Positions 11,261-23,310 of a DNA stretch of 64,000 bases are shown in pieces; position 1 is the first letter of the stretch, and every line of letters starts with the position of its first letter. The stretch is taken from assembly GCA_018340805.1 (NCBI GenBank), contig JACMZG010001911.1, forward strand, positions 36,989,200 to 37,053,199. The letters run 5' to 3'. A program made the position numbers and the translations under genes. Source of the DNA: Microvelia longipes. Lineage: Eukaryota > Arthropoda > Insecta > Hemiptera > Veliidae. The notes under the pieces were generated by a model. It saw nothing but the letters and a program-made list of their open reading frames with translations, made no database searches and had not been told where the DNA came from.

Positions 11261-13785
11261 AGAGAATAAAATGGTATTTTTCTTACCATTTAATTGAATG
11301 GCTATCTCCTGTATCACTTCCTTAAGCGTTAATTAATCCTAAATTATATCATTCTAGAAATTGGGTTACCTAATAAACTAAAATTCTAACATAGTGAGAT
11401 CGAAGTAATACTACCTCAAGGTTTGCTAAATCATAACTTACTAAGGATAAGCGAAGCGATTCCGAAGTCATGAAGAGAAGTACCGTGGTATTCCGCTTCT
11501 AATCTTTTCAATTGGACTTAAAAATTACTGACGGGACTTAATGCGGATCTGACTTTATAGCAACTTCCTATGATCAATTTCTCATTTTAATCCATTAACT
11601 TTCCTTGCATCGCTTTTTTCACGCAATCATTTTCAATCTTCAGTGTGCAGTCTATAGTAGTAGTATATTTAGGAATTAATATTTCAATACATCTTAAGGT
11701 AGTATTTCCTTGCTAATGAATGCCTTAAGTTCTCTACCAGAAATTAAAGCTTAAAACGTGCATTCCCAGGAATTTGCATACCTTGAAATCTACTTTGTAG
11801 CTAACGAGCATTATTGTAATTAAGTAAGTCATTCTACATCTTATCAAAGTTATAAGTAAAAGATTAAGTTTATAAGTAATGTATATTTTATTTAAAAGAT
11901 TTTTTAATTCGTACTTTTATAATCATTACCTTTAATGTAAATTATAAATGAAATGCAAGCAAAATAAAAGAAGAATCTTCGCGTGGAAATCCATCACTGT
12001 CCCTTCGAATTTTATAATCAATTATTTTAGTTTTTCTTCCTAGAGTTGTTAAAGTCTTTCTCGTTTAAAGTCCTCTCCCTCTGTTCTCTTTACGTTGATT
12101 AAAATGTCTTCAAGTATTTATCAACGTCTTTATAATAAGCAAGGTTAAAACTTTCTATACAGTTTAATTTTCTTATATTTTTCTTTCTTTCTGTATTTTT
12201 AATCTATCAATGCCATTAAAGATTTGTTTATTTTTGGATTACTTACATGTTAAGCAAATTAATTATGAAGTAAAATTAAGTGATATTATGATTCTACTTT
12301 GATTTAATTAATTTGTGAAAGTTCTTGCTGTAACATAATGTTGAAGGTTTTGTATAATTTGATCTATTTTTAAGGAATTTCTCCGGCTATTTACTTTCTA
12401 TTGTTGAATTTTTCTTAAGGGATTTGTCACTTATTTCTTCTGATTTTAATATTTTTGCTGAATATGTTTATAAGACGGCCATACAGTCTTCAAACAATAT
12501 TGTATAGATTTATTGAAATGCATTTCTTTCCCAGATTGACAGATAAAGTTAAAGGGGAGAATAAAAAATGGAGATTTAAATCAATGATGTTGAGAAATAA
12601 GAGAAGCGAATATTTTTGACAGAAAAGGAAAGAAATAAAGAGTTAATATTTAAGAGTGAGTAAAGAGAAGTTAAAGATGTGTGAAAGTCAAAGCCATGCG
12701 GAATGGTGGGGGGTCGACTGGGGTGTGCATTAAAAAAGAAGGAGAGGAAGAAATGTCTAGTCAAAGAGATGCAAATCCCATCGGAGAGTAAGAAAACCTT
12801 GAGATATTCATCACTGAGGTTGGCACCACTGTCACCCTTTATTTCTGTGAAGTACTCCAGTGTTGCCTCGCGGTATGACACGACACAGTGCCAAGGGGGT
12901 TTAAATCTAAATCTAGAGTGAGTTAAAGCTTTTCCAACTCTTTCACCATACTATCTATCCAGGAGTGATGTCTCGCGGGAAATTCAAATACGAACTCATT
13001 CCTTTACGTAGTAACTTGACGAAAATCTCACTTCTTCCAACCAAAATATAACTTAACTCGAGTTTCCCATCAAGTGTTAGTATAAAACATGCATTACTAC
13101 ATCTATAGTTGAATTAATGTTTCAACTTTATGTTATGTCTTTATTCTCAGAAAAGACAAATTTCAAAACATATAATTTGATTTGAAGCTTTAAACTTAAC
13201 TGTTTCGTTTCTATTTAGACTCGTTTTCTGCATGTGTTCGAAATTCACACCATAGGAAATATAACATAATGAAGGGAACGTCAATTTTAGCTGACATTTT
13301 ATTAATATTGTATCTGTAGATTACCGGGGAGAATTTTAAAGTTTTAGTATTTTAATATTGCCCTATATTTTATTCTTTTCATTTAACATTTCTTTTTTCA
13401 CTTTTAATATTATTTTATGAACTGTTTCAGAAATTTTATCTCTAAATTCTGTATTTAGTGTTCCTATGATAACAAGGAAGATTCAATTTTTATTTTAAAC
13501 TCCTATGTATTATTATACATAATAATATTAATTAAATAATAATATCAATTACACCCCGTATCTATGAACCGCTAAGGAAATGGCCTTAATAGCGATTTTT
13601 TAATTTGAGTATTTATACCCAAATATAAAAGTGAAACCCTTAAATTTTAAATATTAAGTTTATTCGTCAGAAAATCCTCAACGAGCAAGAACGGTGGTAA
13701 ATTGCCGGAAACCCTAACAGGCACACATTAAATATGAAAATTTAAATTGGAGTGTCATTTTCGATGATTTTAGGGCTCTCAGCCT

Positions 13786-13860
13786 AATGAATAGGGTTTC
13801 GTAGCCTAAGGAAAGCTAGTGTACCTAGGCTCGAATCCTGGTAATGACGATAACTTTTTA
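13786..13860 (+). mobile_element. tRNA-like SINE head
   Basis: AGGCTCGAATCCTGG (13827-13841) fits a pol III B box (GGTTCGAATCC). A plausible A-box region, AGCCTAAGGAAAGCTA, lies about 25 bases before it. No intact cloverleaf is obvious, so this is more likely a SINE head or tRNA pseudogene than a functional tRNA. Confidence 0.35.
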
Positions 13861-15063
13861 TAGCTTTATTAGTTTATTATAGCAAAAATATTCTGCACAG
13901 TGGTCCGCATGATATCTGGGTGAATTTCCTGAGAAGTGCATGTTTCTGTGCTTAACAATATATTTCTTACTTATGTTTCCGGTGTATGATTTATAACATG
14001 AGCAGTTAGTCAATTATAAAGCGCTTTTCGTTACTCACTTTTCAAAGAATATGCAATGAAACCTTTAAAGATAAGCTTTAACTAAGCTACCTTGTGAAAA
14101 TAATGGTGTGCACAGCTAACTTTGAAGGCATAGTTTTGTATAACCATTTGAATCAAATTAAAAAATTAGTAATAAACAGTGCTTCCGGTTTATGCGGTAT
14201 AAACCGCAAACTTCCGGTTTATAAAGTTTATAACAACCGGAAACACGCATTCCATTTGAAATTCGAACGGCATGCGTACCTCCGCGCCAGAATTTATTTT
14301 ATTTGAGAATAAAATAAAGTTCTGTATCATAGACTTTAGAACTTAAAAAAATCTTAAAAATAAATAATAAATAGATTTTATTATGCCTACTACATCAAAA
14401 ACATGTACGTTTTCTAAGTCAAGAACTAAATTAAAACTTTTTACTGAAAGTAAAATAATTTTTACTAATCCATTTTTAATTAATTTTAAAAAATCCTTAA
14501 TATATTTCTTAAAAAAAATAAAACAAATTAATATATTTTCTTTCTCAGCTTATAAAATCGTTAAATTCTTATTACTTTTTTTACCTTGCTTTTTACGAGA
14601 CTGATTATAATTAAAATGTGCTTATTGGGCTGGATTCTTCATTGCTAATTAGACTGTAGATGAAGCTTTAGAGTCTAGCGAGCTTAAACTTATAGGAAAA
14701 GAAGGGTTAAAGGGCCCTGAAAATCCTTGGTTTTAGTAACAGCTATATAAAGTTTATCCTGAAGGAATATTGCAGTTAATAACTCTTGGCTTGAAGATAA
14801 CTCCCCTTCTTTCCCTTTTATAATTATTTTAGATAACTTAAGCAATGAATTTTCTTTCACTACCCTTCCTCTTTCTTAGTCAAATTTTTATCTTATTTTT
14901 TCCTTTTTAAATTATTTTTATCAAATTAAAATCAATTTAATACCAAATTGAATTCATTGAATATAATTTTCTCGTTCCTTTTATCTTTTAAAGGATAGTT
15001 AATATTTCTTTAGTTATTTCCTTTCCATGTTTACCTAAAAAAATAACTTAAAATACTATAGGT

Positions 15064-15541
15064 AAAAAAATAGAATACGGGGTACCTCCGAACTTTTCCT
15101 CCCCTAATCGGATTCGCTCCGTTTGTCCTCACAAATTTGGACTCGCTTCGCTTGTAATTTATATTGCATATTAATATTGTCAGCTAAATTTATAATATCG
15201 ATCAAAAACATTTTCCGCGTTTTATTAGTTTTCGATATTTTTGCTCAGTTATTATTGCCGGCAAACGATGTCATAAAATCATTTCCCCGTTAGTCCAACT
15301 AGACCTAAAGATTAATATTTGTACTAAGTTTCATCTCTCTAGCACAAACACACTATAGGAGCTACGATGATTACACACACACACACACGTACAGTTTGTA
15401 GAGAGTTTGTAACTTTGTAAAAACTAATCAGAAGGTCTTCAAGGACCTCAAACGGATGAGTCAGGTAAAATCACGCTTTCAGATTTTTCGCAAACACAAT
15501 TAATTTTATATTCAAATAAGGTATGAAGGAGGAAAAGAAAA
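15064..15541 (-). mobile_element. CTTTTCCTCA-family repeat, copy 6
   Basis: The copy starts AATACGGGGTACCTCCGAAC and TTTTCCTCCCCTAATCGG, and ends AGGTATGAAGGAGGAAAAGA. It includes a short CA microsatellite (about 15375-15387). It is shortened relative to copy 1. Confidence 0.55.
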
Positions 15542-15600
15542 AAAAACAATTAATGCAGGTTATCTTGAAAACTTATTTGGTTTTCGACCTTGAGGTTGAG

Positions 15601-15629
15601 AATAGCTGGTAGTACTTTTACCAGCTATT
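15601..15629. repeat. Perfect 11-bp hairpin
   Basis: AATAGCTGGTA (15601-15611) pairs with TACCAGCTATT (15619-15629) across a 7-base loop. It lies just beyond copy 6 of the repeat family. Function is unknown. Confidence 0.4.
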
Positions 15630-18432
15630 TTTAGTAGTCTATATTCTATATAGACTGATTGTAAGTGTCTTACTGATTTACCCCTTTCCTTACACAGCCG
15701 TATCGGGTTGTTGTAAAGGAACCCGATTTATTTTGTTTATTTTGTTTCTATGTAAATTAAAATTTATTATTAATTTTAACAAAAACAAAATTTTTCGGCT
15801 CAGCCTCTGCAGGCTATTCACCATTTGCCTTGCCAGGTTGAACCTTGTCCTACATAGTGTACCTTCGCCTTTTAAAGTAATTGTCATGTGATATGTTGTA
15901 AGAATAACAACATATTCTTGATTTTTAACCAAATATAGGCATTTAAGTCCAAAATTATCAATAATATATTATGACAATTAAAACATAGTTGTATTAATGT
16001 ATTGATAATTAAGTTAAATTTTTAACCTCTTTAGTTATAAGTATTAAAATATTATATCCCGGCAGTGTTACCTCAATAACAATTACTATGATTTTAGGAT
16101 GAGACAATGATGTTTAGGATATTGTAACTATCTTAATTATTAAACTATCTTTATCTTAATTATTTACTGTTAACTCATAATAAGCTAAGTTATTGTATTA
16201 TTTGATGTAAATCTAAGACAAATACATAGAGAGATATTCCAGTTCACTTTCTAATTATTTTATTCTTTAATTTAATGCATATAATTCTCTTTTTATTTAT
16301 TTTTAAAGTGGGGTTTTTAAATATATAATTCTTTTTCTTTAAGTAAAATTTATTAAAAAAAGAACGAAAAAAGTAATTAAAATTAAAACTTTAAGAGGCA
16401 AAAAAATCCTTAATTCTAAAAAGACAGTCAAAAAGATAAAAAAAAAAATAATAAAAATATATTTTTAAAAAAGAAAAATGGTGGTTGAAAGAAAATGAAT
16501 GCAATATTTTTTCTTTTACGGATAAAAAAAGAGAGAAAGTTGTGCGAAGTATTTGTCTACAAACAGATACTATAAAGGAGAACCCTTTTTTATTTTACTT
16601 TATAGAATGTATAATTAGGATTTATAATTTGGAAGAATGGAAAAAATGGCCAGAGTGAGGGGTCACGAAAAAAGCTATTTACATTTTTAATAAACCAGAA
16701 ATTTGTATTTTTTCATCTCTCTGTAACAGATTTAAACCTGTTAAGGATTTCGTTGTACAGTCAGATTTTCTATTTTTTGCTCAACCCTTTTTTTCTTTTT
16801 TCTTTAATGAATTAAAATTATTTTTTTAAGTTATGTAAACATAAAATTAAGGAGAAATAATGAAAAAATAAAAATGATGTTTACACAAAGAATTAACTTA
16901 AATTTTATCATCTCTTTCTATGCATAATTGTTTTAGAATTTATTTTATTAATGTTATGTCTGAAAATGGCTCACCCCACAGGTCTGACACCCCAATAATT
17001 ATATTTAGAGGCCATTTCCAAGTATGAAAAAATTATTTTTTATTAGAATATCGTAGCGCTAGTGGATTGGATATCAATATAAGATACAAATAAGTCTAGT
17101 ATATTTTCTAAAACTAAGCCGACTTTTAATCTAAGCTCTCATCTCTGTTTTCTACCCACATCCTCAACAGCCTTATAATTATATTTTCTCTGGCTGTGAA
17201 GATGGCTGCTTAGACTGATTGTATTAGTAAATATACGCTGTGGAGAAACTTACTCGTATTTTCTATTTAAATGTATTAAAATAGAAACATAAACCTGAAG
17301 CAGAAGTTACAATATTTTTTTTTATTGGACCGTCTATATAAAATTTGGTTGCCCTAATTTTTATTGATGTGTATTATTTTACGTTTTAATAAATGTTTTA
17401 ATGAAAGGAGATTATCGTTCTCAGTTGTTTAACGTTCTCAATTTCTAATCCATCGTAATATACATTATACATAATTATACATGATACATCATACATACAT
17501 ATTATCCATTATAATATACTTATTTTTGTTTTAATTGGTTTCAAATATTTTTAAATGTCATGACTTTTTTAATATCATTTCATTACCTTTGAGATTCAAA
17601 GCACAACTTTAACATCCATTTACTGTACTGATCATTTTTTTTCGATGCATTTTTTTGTATTATGATATCAAAATCATATAAATTAAAGAATAAAGTTACT
17701 AACGAAAGTGACTGATATTGATACCTAGAAAAAATCTCTAATGTCCCCACAAAATCCCCTCAAGGTAAACAGTGTTGCCAGGTGGACACAGATATTTTCC
17801 AGGGTTGCCATCTTCATCGACAAACGAAGATGAATTTCCCTACTATATATATCTATATATATTCTTTCTATCCTCATCCTCGACAGGGTTTTTCTAAGCC
17901 ATCAATCCTGCTCCCCCCTGGAGACAGTGATGTATGAGTGATTCTCCCTTCCCAAATGCTTCCCTACCTCTGTTTACATAAGGCACTACTAAACTAAGCT
18001 CCGTAGAAAAGAGGAGCATCATTTATTAAGAAATATCATGAGATTTTTTTATCCTTTATTTTTTCTACTCGCTCAACGTAAACAATGTTTGTTTTTTCTA
18101 GACCCTAAATTGGGTGTATTCATGCTAAGCCCTAAGTTTTTTCAGGGCTCTTTGCCAAAACAATCCACTGACAATTTCTTTATTTTTTTAACACTTTTAA
18201 AGAAAGCATCTGGTTCAGTCATTTTATTTATTTATTTTACTTTATAACAGGAGAAATAAATTTAAATGAACGTTTAATATAATATTTTTAAAATTGTCTC
18301 TAATGTTAAGAAAATGTAATGGTATTTTAATTCTATTAAATTATGTTTTATCTTCTTTGGCTCTGCATTTTAACTAGTTTAAAAAGGAATACATTACTCT
18401 TTCTGCTCTTTTAATTTTTATCTGACTACTCT

Positions 18433-18560
18433 AATCGAGAACACTACGTGGTGTTCTCTCTATGGGTGACCGCTAGAAATAAAACTCACATTTTTACTGC
18501 CTAAGGAAGAGCATTGCAAATCCAACAAGGCGAGGGGAATTGCCGGCCTAACCCGTTTCT
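18433..18560 (+). mobile_element. Fragment of the CTTTTCCTCA-family interior
   Basis: ATGGGTGACCGCTAGAAATA and the following AAGGAAGAGCATTGCAAATC resemble the copy-1 interior near 1092-1150 (ATGGGTGACTGCTGAGAATG, AAGGACGAGCAAAGCGAGTC). The ends are missing. It opens with a GAGAACAC/GTGTTCTC hairpin at about 18437-18458. Confidence 0.3.
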
Positions 18561-18670
18561 TTATTTACTCATTATTATTATTAATATTATACCGTTTTAT
18601 TAATTGTTTGTTTATATGATTATTTTTGTCAATGTTATTAACATTGACATAATTCTAATATAAGATTAGC

Positions 18671-18816
<146 letters not shown>

Positions 18817-19311
18817 GATATGAAAACACTGTTAGTGAGCATAAGTAAAATAATGCTTTGTGAGGATGATAAATGAAGTTTATTCATCTGATCAATATGT
18901 TGTCATCATAAATAAGTCAAAAGAATTTGATTAGTTCGTTTAGTTTACATTAGTTAAATTGGTGGTTAGTTAAATTTAATTTAACTAACGACCGAAAAAT
19001 AATGAACTCCTTAAACAAGGAACCTAAAACACTTTTAGATTCCTAAAAAATCGAAAAAAGGTTGGCGCTTTTTTAAATAGTTTTACGTGAGGGCTAAAAA
19101 GCGTTTTATCCCATTAGAAACTACTTAAATGCATGGCTTTACTTTAAAAATATCTGAAAAAAATAAAACCCTCTGAGAATTCTTTCTACACTTTGGATTG
19201 GGCTTAGCTCCTTAATAGAATTTATAGAAATACGCTTAATGCCTGGTATTTTTTTTTCAATTATTTTTTTATGGGGATATAATGAAACAAGGACTGCAAG
19301 ATGCATACTAG

Positions 19312-20095
19312 AATTTTTTTTTTACTTTTCCTCATTTATACCGTAAAATATAGGAAAAGTATTGTGTTTGCATTAAAAATCTAAAACTGAGACTTCACCT
19401 GAATTACCCCATTTTAAGTGTTAAGTGTCTGCCTCCGTGGCCGTGATCGTAAAGGCGTTCGTTTTCGGCACCGGAGGTCCGGGGTTCGCAGCCCGGGCTA
19501 TGCTCTAAGATTTTATAAATAGTATTTGTATTAAAATGATTTCGCCAACTTTTATTAATTCTTAGAGTGTAGTAGATGCAACCCACCTGAGGTGTTTCCC
19601 GCAGGGTGAATACCCTGATGGGCCGAAAGGCCCTAAAACGGGCATTTTATTTTATTTTTATGTGTTTTAAAATCTCTTTATTAGGTTTAGCCGAGTTGTG
19701 TTTTTTATCAGAACTTATAGTGTTTTTACGCTAAAGAGTCAAAACTTGATACATAAATCAATCTTTGGGTCTAATTTTGCTTTCCTGGAAATATTTTCTC
19801 TATAGCTGTCGCTAACTGTTATTATCGATTCAGTAAAAAAATCAAAGAACGAGAATTTTATTACTGACGGGCAAGTAGTTTCATTTATAACCACTAAACG
19901 TGGCAAGTTTTATATTAGTATCAGTATTAGTTCAAATTTTATCTAATGTAATGCATATGTTCTTTAAAAATTGTTAAAAACTGATGACGGCCGCTGGGAA
20001 TATAACAGACTTTTTACGGTCCGTGTCCGTGAACAAGTAAAGCGGGTTTGAAGACTTACTGGACTATAAATTGAGGAATAAAGGAGGAATGAAGA
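19312..20095 (+). mobile_element. CTTTTCCTCA-family repeat, copy 7, interrupted by a SINE
   Basis: The left end (TTTACTTTTCCTCATTTATA, ACCGTAAAATATAGG) matches copy 1. The interior resumes after the SINE with AGTCAAAACTTGATACATAA and GTGGCAAGTTTTATATTAGT, equivalents of copy-1 sequence near 690-870. The right end is degraded (ACAAGTAAAGCGGGTTTGAA), so its border is approximate. The SINE at 19423-19660 splits it, which shows that the family predates that SINE insertion. Confidence 0.5.
19423..19660 (+). mobile_element. tRNA-derived SINE
   Basis: TGGCCGTGATCG (19438-19449) fits a pol III A box and GGGTTCGCAGCCCG (19482-19495) a B box, with normal tRNA-like spacing. Downstream are a GC-rich stretch (AGGTGTTTCCCGCAGGGTGA, GGGCCGAAAGGCCC hairpin) and a T/A-rich tail. 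It is inserted in a CTTTTCCTCA-family copy: sequence like AAGTGTT before it and TGTGTTTTAA after it are probably the duplicated target, blurred. GC content is far above the surroundings. Confidence 0.65.
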
Positions 20096-21097
20096 ATCTA
20101 TTGAAATGGATAATCCTATTGATCTTAGATGAGTATCTTTGATAATGCGTTAATCACGTCAGAGAGTCTGATGTTTTTGTTGGGTCCATATTTTTTCTTG
20201 TTTTTTATTCTGCATGTCTTTTAAATTTTACTTTTTAGTTAAATTTTTTACTGCACAGTTAAATGTTTACATACGCGGGAGATACGGCTAGTGTTGTCTA
20301 AACTATGGAGATATAAGATAAGTAAAGATACTCTTTATTCCTCTCGTTACGATTTCAATTTTCAAAGTAAATTTTCCTCAATATCCAATGATACATAAAA
20401 GTAAAGAAAAAGCTATCAACTTGATTCTAAGAGAACACCTTCAAATCCTTTATAAAAGGATACAATACAACTTTCGTTGCTTGCCTTCTTTTTGACTTCC
20501 TTGCTATTAGTATTGTTATTGTGGAACAAATTTCCCTTTAATTAAAATATTTCCAATTGTGTATTTTGATGCTTTATGAAAATTAGTTTTGGTCTTGCCA
20601 TGAAAAGAAGAATACGACTCTTTGATTATTTTTTATCACTTTTATAGAATTTAAAATTAATAAAAATAGATCTTACAAAATATAAACAAATATTTTAATT
20701 TTGAATATCTAAAGTTTTATAAGTCAAACAAGACCTTAACTTGAACATTGTCTGTGACTATTTGCCTATGTTTTTTTATTAATTAAATTGAGAGAGAAGC
20801 TCAGAGATATTTTTGGGAGCCCTCAGTATTTAACTGAGATTAAACTGAAAAAATAAAAGAAATACATTTGTATTTTTTGTGGTTGCTATCTAGAACACTG
20901 ATTTAATCATAAATTACTCACACTCCTGCTTTGTTTTTCTCTGTGTTGGAGTTCTTAGACCATAATTACTTGATATAATTAATTGTTAATAGTTGTAACT
21001 CAAAAATAAAAATTAAAAAAACTATTTATATAAATATCTGTTTGCTTTTACCATGACCATGAGTGTTGGATTTGTTTCTGCCCTTGTACTAATATTT

Positions 21098-21224
21098 ACC
21101 CGAAACGTTTAGTTATTGGGTAAATGCCTGAACCTAAAATTACCAACACGTTAAGTTATGGGTAAATAACTGAACCAAAAATACCAACACGTTAAGTTGT
21201 GGGTATATGCCTAAACAAAAAATG
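21098..21224. repeat. Short tandem repeat, about 41-44 bp x 3
   Basis: Three imperfect units begin at 21098, 21142 and 21183, each with an ACGTTAAGTTATGGGTA-like core and ending in a CTGAACC/CTAAACA motif. The second and third are the most alike. Confidence 0.6.
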
Positions 21225-21749
21225 AAGCATTGTGGCTAAAATTGTATTTTTTTTTGAAACATTGTATTGGATATTTTCGTTTTATTTCTATTTCTTTTTT
21301 TGCTAAGGATAAAAATGTAAGTACAAGTAAAAGAAAGGAAAACATGTTTTATTTCATTTAGAATGTTGTTTGGTTGTATAATATACATTAGATTGGAAAG
21401 TTGCCCCATAGAAACACGTATTTCAACACCGATACGATCCCTTTTACCCTGTTTTCTTTTATTTTATTCTGCTTAAATTCAATATTTGTACATCTTTTTT
21501 TTAAAGGAAATATTTATCATTTTCGATTTTATTTATGTTTCTAATGTAGTTATTATACTTACAGCTCTTGACTGTTATTTGTGAATAATTTAAGTTAAGC
21601 GTTATTTTTATATTGCCAATTATAAGGAAACTTATAAAGGGTTATAAGATTTGAAAGTATTTATTATTTTATTATATCAATAAGGGTATTCAGCTCGTTA
21701 AAGATATGATATTGATATTGTCGCGATAACTTAGGGTTACTCCTACCTG

Positions 21750-22112
21750 CTTTTTAATAGTTATATCTCGTCATACTAAAGGTATATAGAAAAGGACTCG
21801 ATTATCTGTTTCAGATGTTTTAAGACCTCCTGAGTAGTTCTACTAAATTGTGTTTCTGTATGAATGTTTGTCACTGTTATCCCTAGTGTAATTATACTAG
21901 AGTCGAAAAAATCAATTTTTAGGTAAAATAGTAGGTGTAATAGTATTTTTAGTTCTTGTCAAAAAATAATTTTATTATGAGGCCATTAAGCGGCATTAAT
22001 TTCATTAAATGATAAAACGTGAAAAAATTATTGGATGGGTTTAAAATTGTCTCGTATTTCCTTGCTTAGGCGAGGAAAAGTTCCGCATTACCCTTTACCG
22101 ATTTTTAATACT
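21750..22112 (+). mobile_element. CTTTTCCTCA-family repeat, copy 8 (truncated)
   Basis: The copy starts with a degraded left end (ATATCTCGTCATACTAAAGG, TATATAGAAAAGG) and includes CTAGTGTAATTATACTAGAG, equivalent to copy-1 CTAGTGTATTTATGCTAGGA. It ends GCGAGGAAAAGTTCCGCATT with CCGATTTTTA. Most of the interior is missing. Confidence 0.45.
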
Positions 22113-22464
22113 GTTTTTCTTTTGTTCCTCAAATCCATAAGGTTGGGATGAATCCTTAGTATTTTAAACAATTCTACATAAGAGAAACGTAGGGTATCTA
22201 CTACTGGAGTCGGATTAAGATATAGATTTTTCCTCCACGACGTTTAAATGTCAATGTTGAAAATAAATTTTTCTTGAGACACTTATAGTGTTTATTGCCG
22301 AGAGATGGCATCATGATTTTCTTTATTATTATCGCTCTTTGTTAGATTGTTGAAACCCTCGCCATATTTGGTTGAAACCCAGGCTTGTGTTTTCTGTAAC
22401 ATATTTGTCAACCTTGTTACTCGGTACCTTCTAGTCTAATGAGATAATACTTTATCTGTTTCAG

Positions 22465-22549
22465 GTCGAGTGTAAGAAAGCCCAACCCAAGGAAGTTATG
22501 CTACCAGCCAACCTCGCCAAGACGCGAGCGGCAGGTCGTGGAGCCTACG
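22465..22549 (+). CDS. Rbp6: Musashi-family RNA-binding protein (Rbp6-like), exon: end of RRM2 and linker
   Basis: This 85-nt exon lies between TTTCAG and GTGAGT. It encodes VECKKAQPKEVMLPANLAKT and then RAAGRGAY plus one base. VECKKAQPKEVM is the last strand of Musashi RRM2 and the start of the linker, a signature of the family. It joins in phase 0 to the exon at 9901. Its last base plus GT of the exon at 54604 completes a glycine codon, giving a seamless AYG-F junction. The donor lies within an open frame that continues to 22824, so intron retention at this site would give a different tail (next entry). Confidence 0.92.
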
Positions 22550-22824
22550 GTGAGTTAGTTGTTTGTGGGAGAACGCCTGCGGCACTGCGTTACGCCCCTT
22601 ATCCCTTACCTTCCGCTTTCCTTCCTTCGATACCTGGTGGCCCTTCGGCCCTCGCATCTTATCCCGCTACCCCTGGGTTCAAGCGAATCTTTACCGCGGT
22701 CAGACCATCGCCTCCTTTGGCTGCCTATACAATGGCGGAGCTTGTTCCTCTGCCTCATGCTTTAGATTTTGGTCATGTATTTCCCTCTCCGGCAGCCACA
22801 TTACATCAAACTATTGCACTGTAA
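22550..22824 (+). CDS. Rbp6: Possible alternative C-terminus of the Rbp6-like protein by read-through of the exon
   Basis: If the GTGAGT donor at 22550 is not used, the frame stays open for another 91 codons to TAA at 22822-22824. The tail is proline- and alanine-rich, with GELVV, LRYAPYPLP and LAAYTMAEL segments. The stretch is clearly richer in GC than the intron on either side and drops to background just after the stop, as expected of coding sequence. My recollection that similar LRYAPYPL tails exist in other insect Rbp6 isoforms supports it but is unchecked. It would be a terminal exon form with its own 3' UTR. A cysteine and a short unusual stretch (GFKRIFTAVRP) could reflect divergence or a chance frame. 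Confidence 0.5.
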
Positions 22825-23214
22825 ACCATTTTACCATCGATTTTAAAATGGTTTCAACATTTTCTTCATATTTATAATTTTTTATTTAAAGTACCCACTA
22901 AATCATTAACTAAACCCATACTTGTGTTATTTAAAGTAATATTTTATGGAATTACTTCTCATACTCAGCATATTTCATTTTTGTAATAAAGCGGAATTTT
23001 TGTGAGGTGATCCGAAGTAATTATTAATTCGCATAAATAAGTAATATTTGCTATCTTGTACTAATCGATAAAAGTTGTTCATTAACTTCGCTAGCTTATT
23101 TTTCCTTGACTCAAAATGCTTGTGTTTCTCAGTTAGTTGTAGAAACCGTTACGCTCGAAGAGTTATTTTAAGTTGGAGCAAGTTTTTTTTTATTATAGAC
23201 TTATATAAACTAAG

Positions 23215-23310
23215 AGCGTAATCTAGAATGCGAACCCTAGACCTCTGTAGTGTCAAAGGCTAGAATAATAACGTTTTAACAACCTTGCCCAAGGTAGCTT
23301 ATATTTTAAT
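23215..23310 (-). mobile_element. tRNA-like SINE head
   Basis: On the - strand GGGTTCGCATTC (plus-strand 23227-23238) fits a B box, and CTTGGGCAAGGTTG about 45 bases upstream fits an A box. It is a candidate SINE or tRNA pseudogene. No intact cloverleaf was worked out. Confidence 0.35.

Larger units (their letters stand above)
10357..11508 (+). mobile_element. CTTTTCCTCA-family repeat, copy 5, with a nested insertion
   Basis: The left end (TTGTTACTTTTCTTCGCCTA) and the right end (GAGAAGTACCGTGGTATTCC) are diverged family termini. Its internal sequence resembles the copy at 46.2 kb: both have ATTATAACCATCC/ATTATAACTATCC followed by a GGCACTTTT motif, and GAATGGCTATC about 150-200 bases before the right end. 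This copy is longer because a hammerhead-bearing fragment (about 11020-11260) sits inside it. Confidence 0.45.

Noticed and set aside
12576..12921. Overlapping open frames on both strands in a GC-richer patch
   Set aside because: Both frames are short and compete for the same DNA, and neither resembles a known protein. It may be an old repeat.
22559..22877. Two other frames open across the Rbp6 read-through segment
   Set aside because: They are shadows of the in-frame extension in a GC-rich stretch. Only the frame continuous with the exon makes sense.
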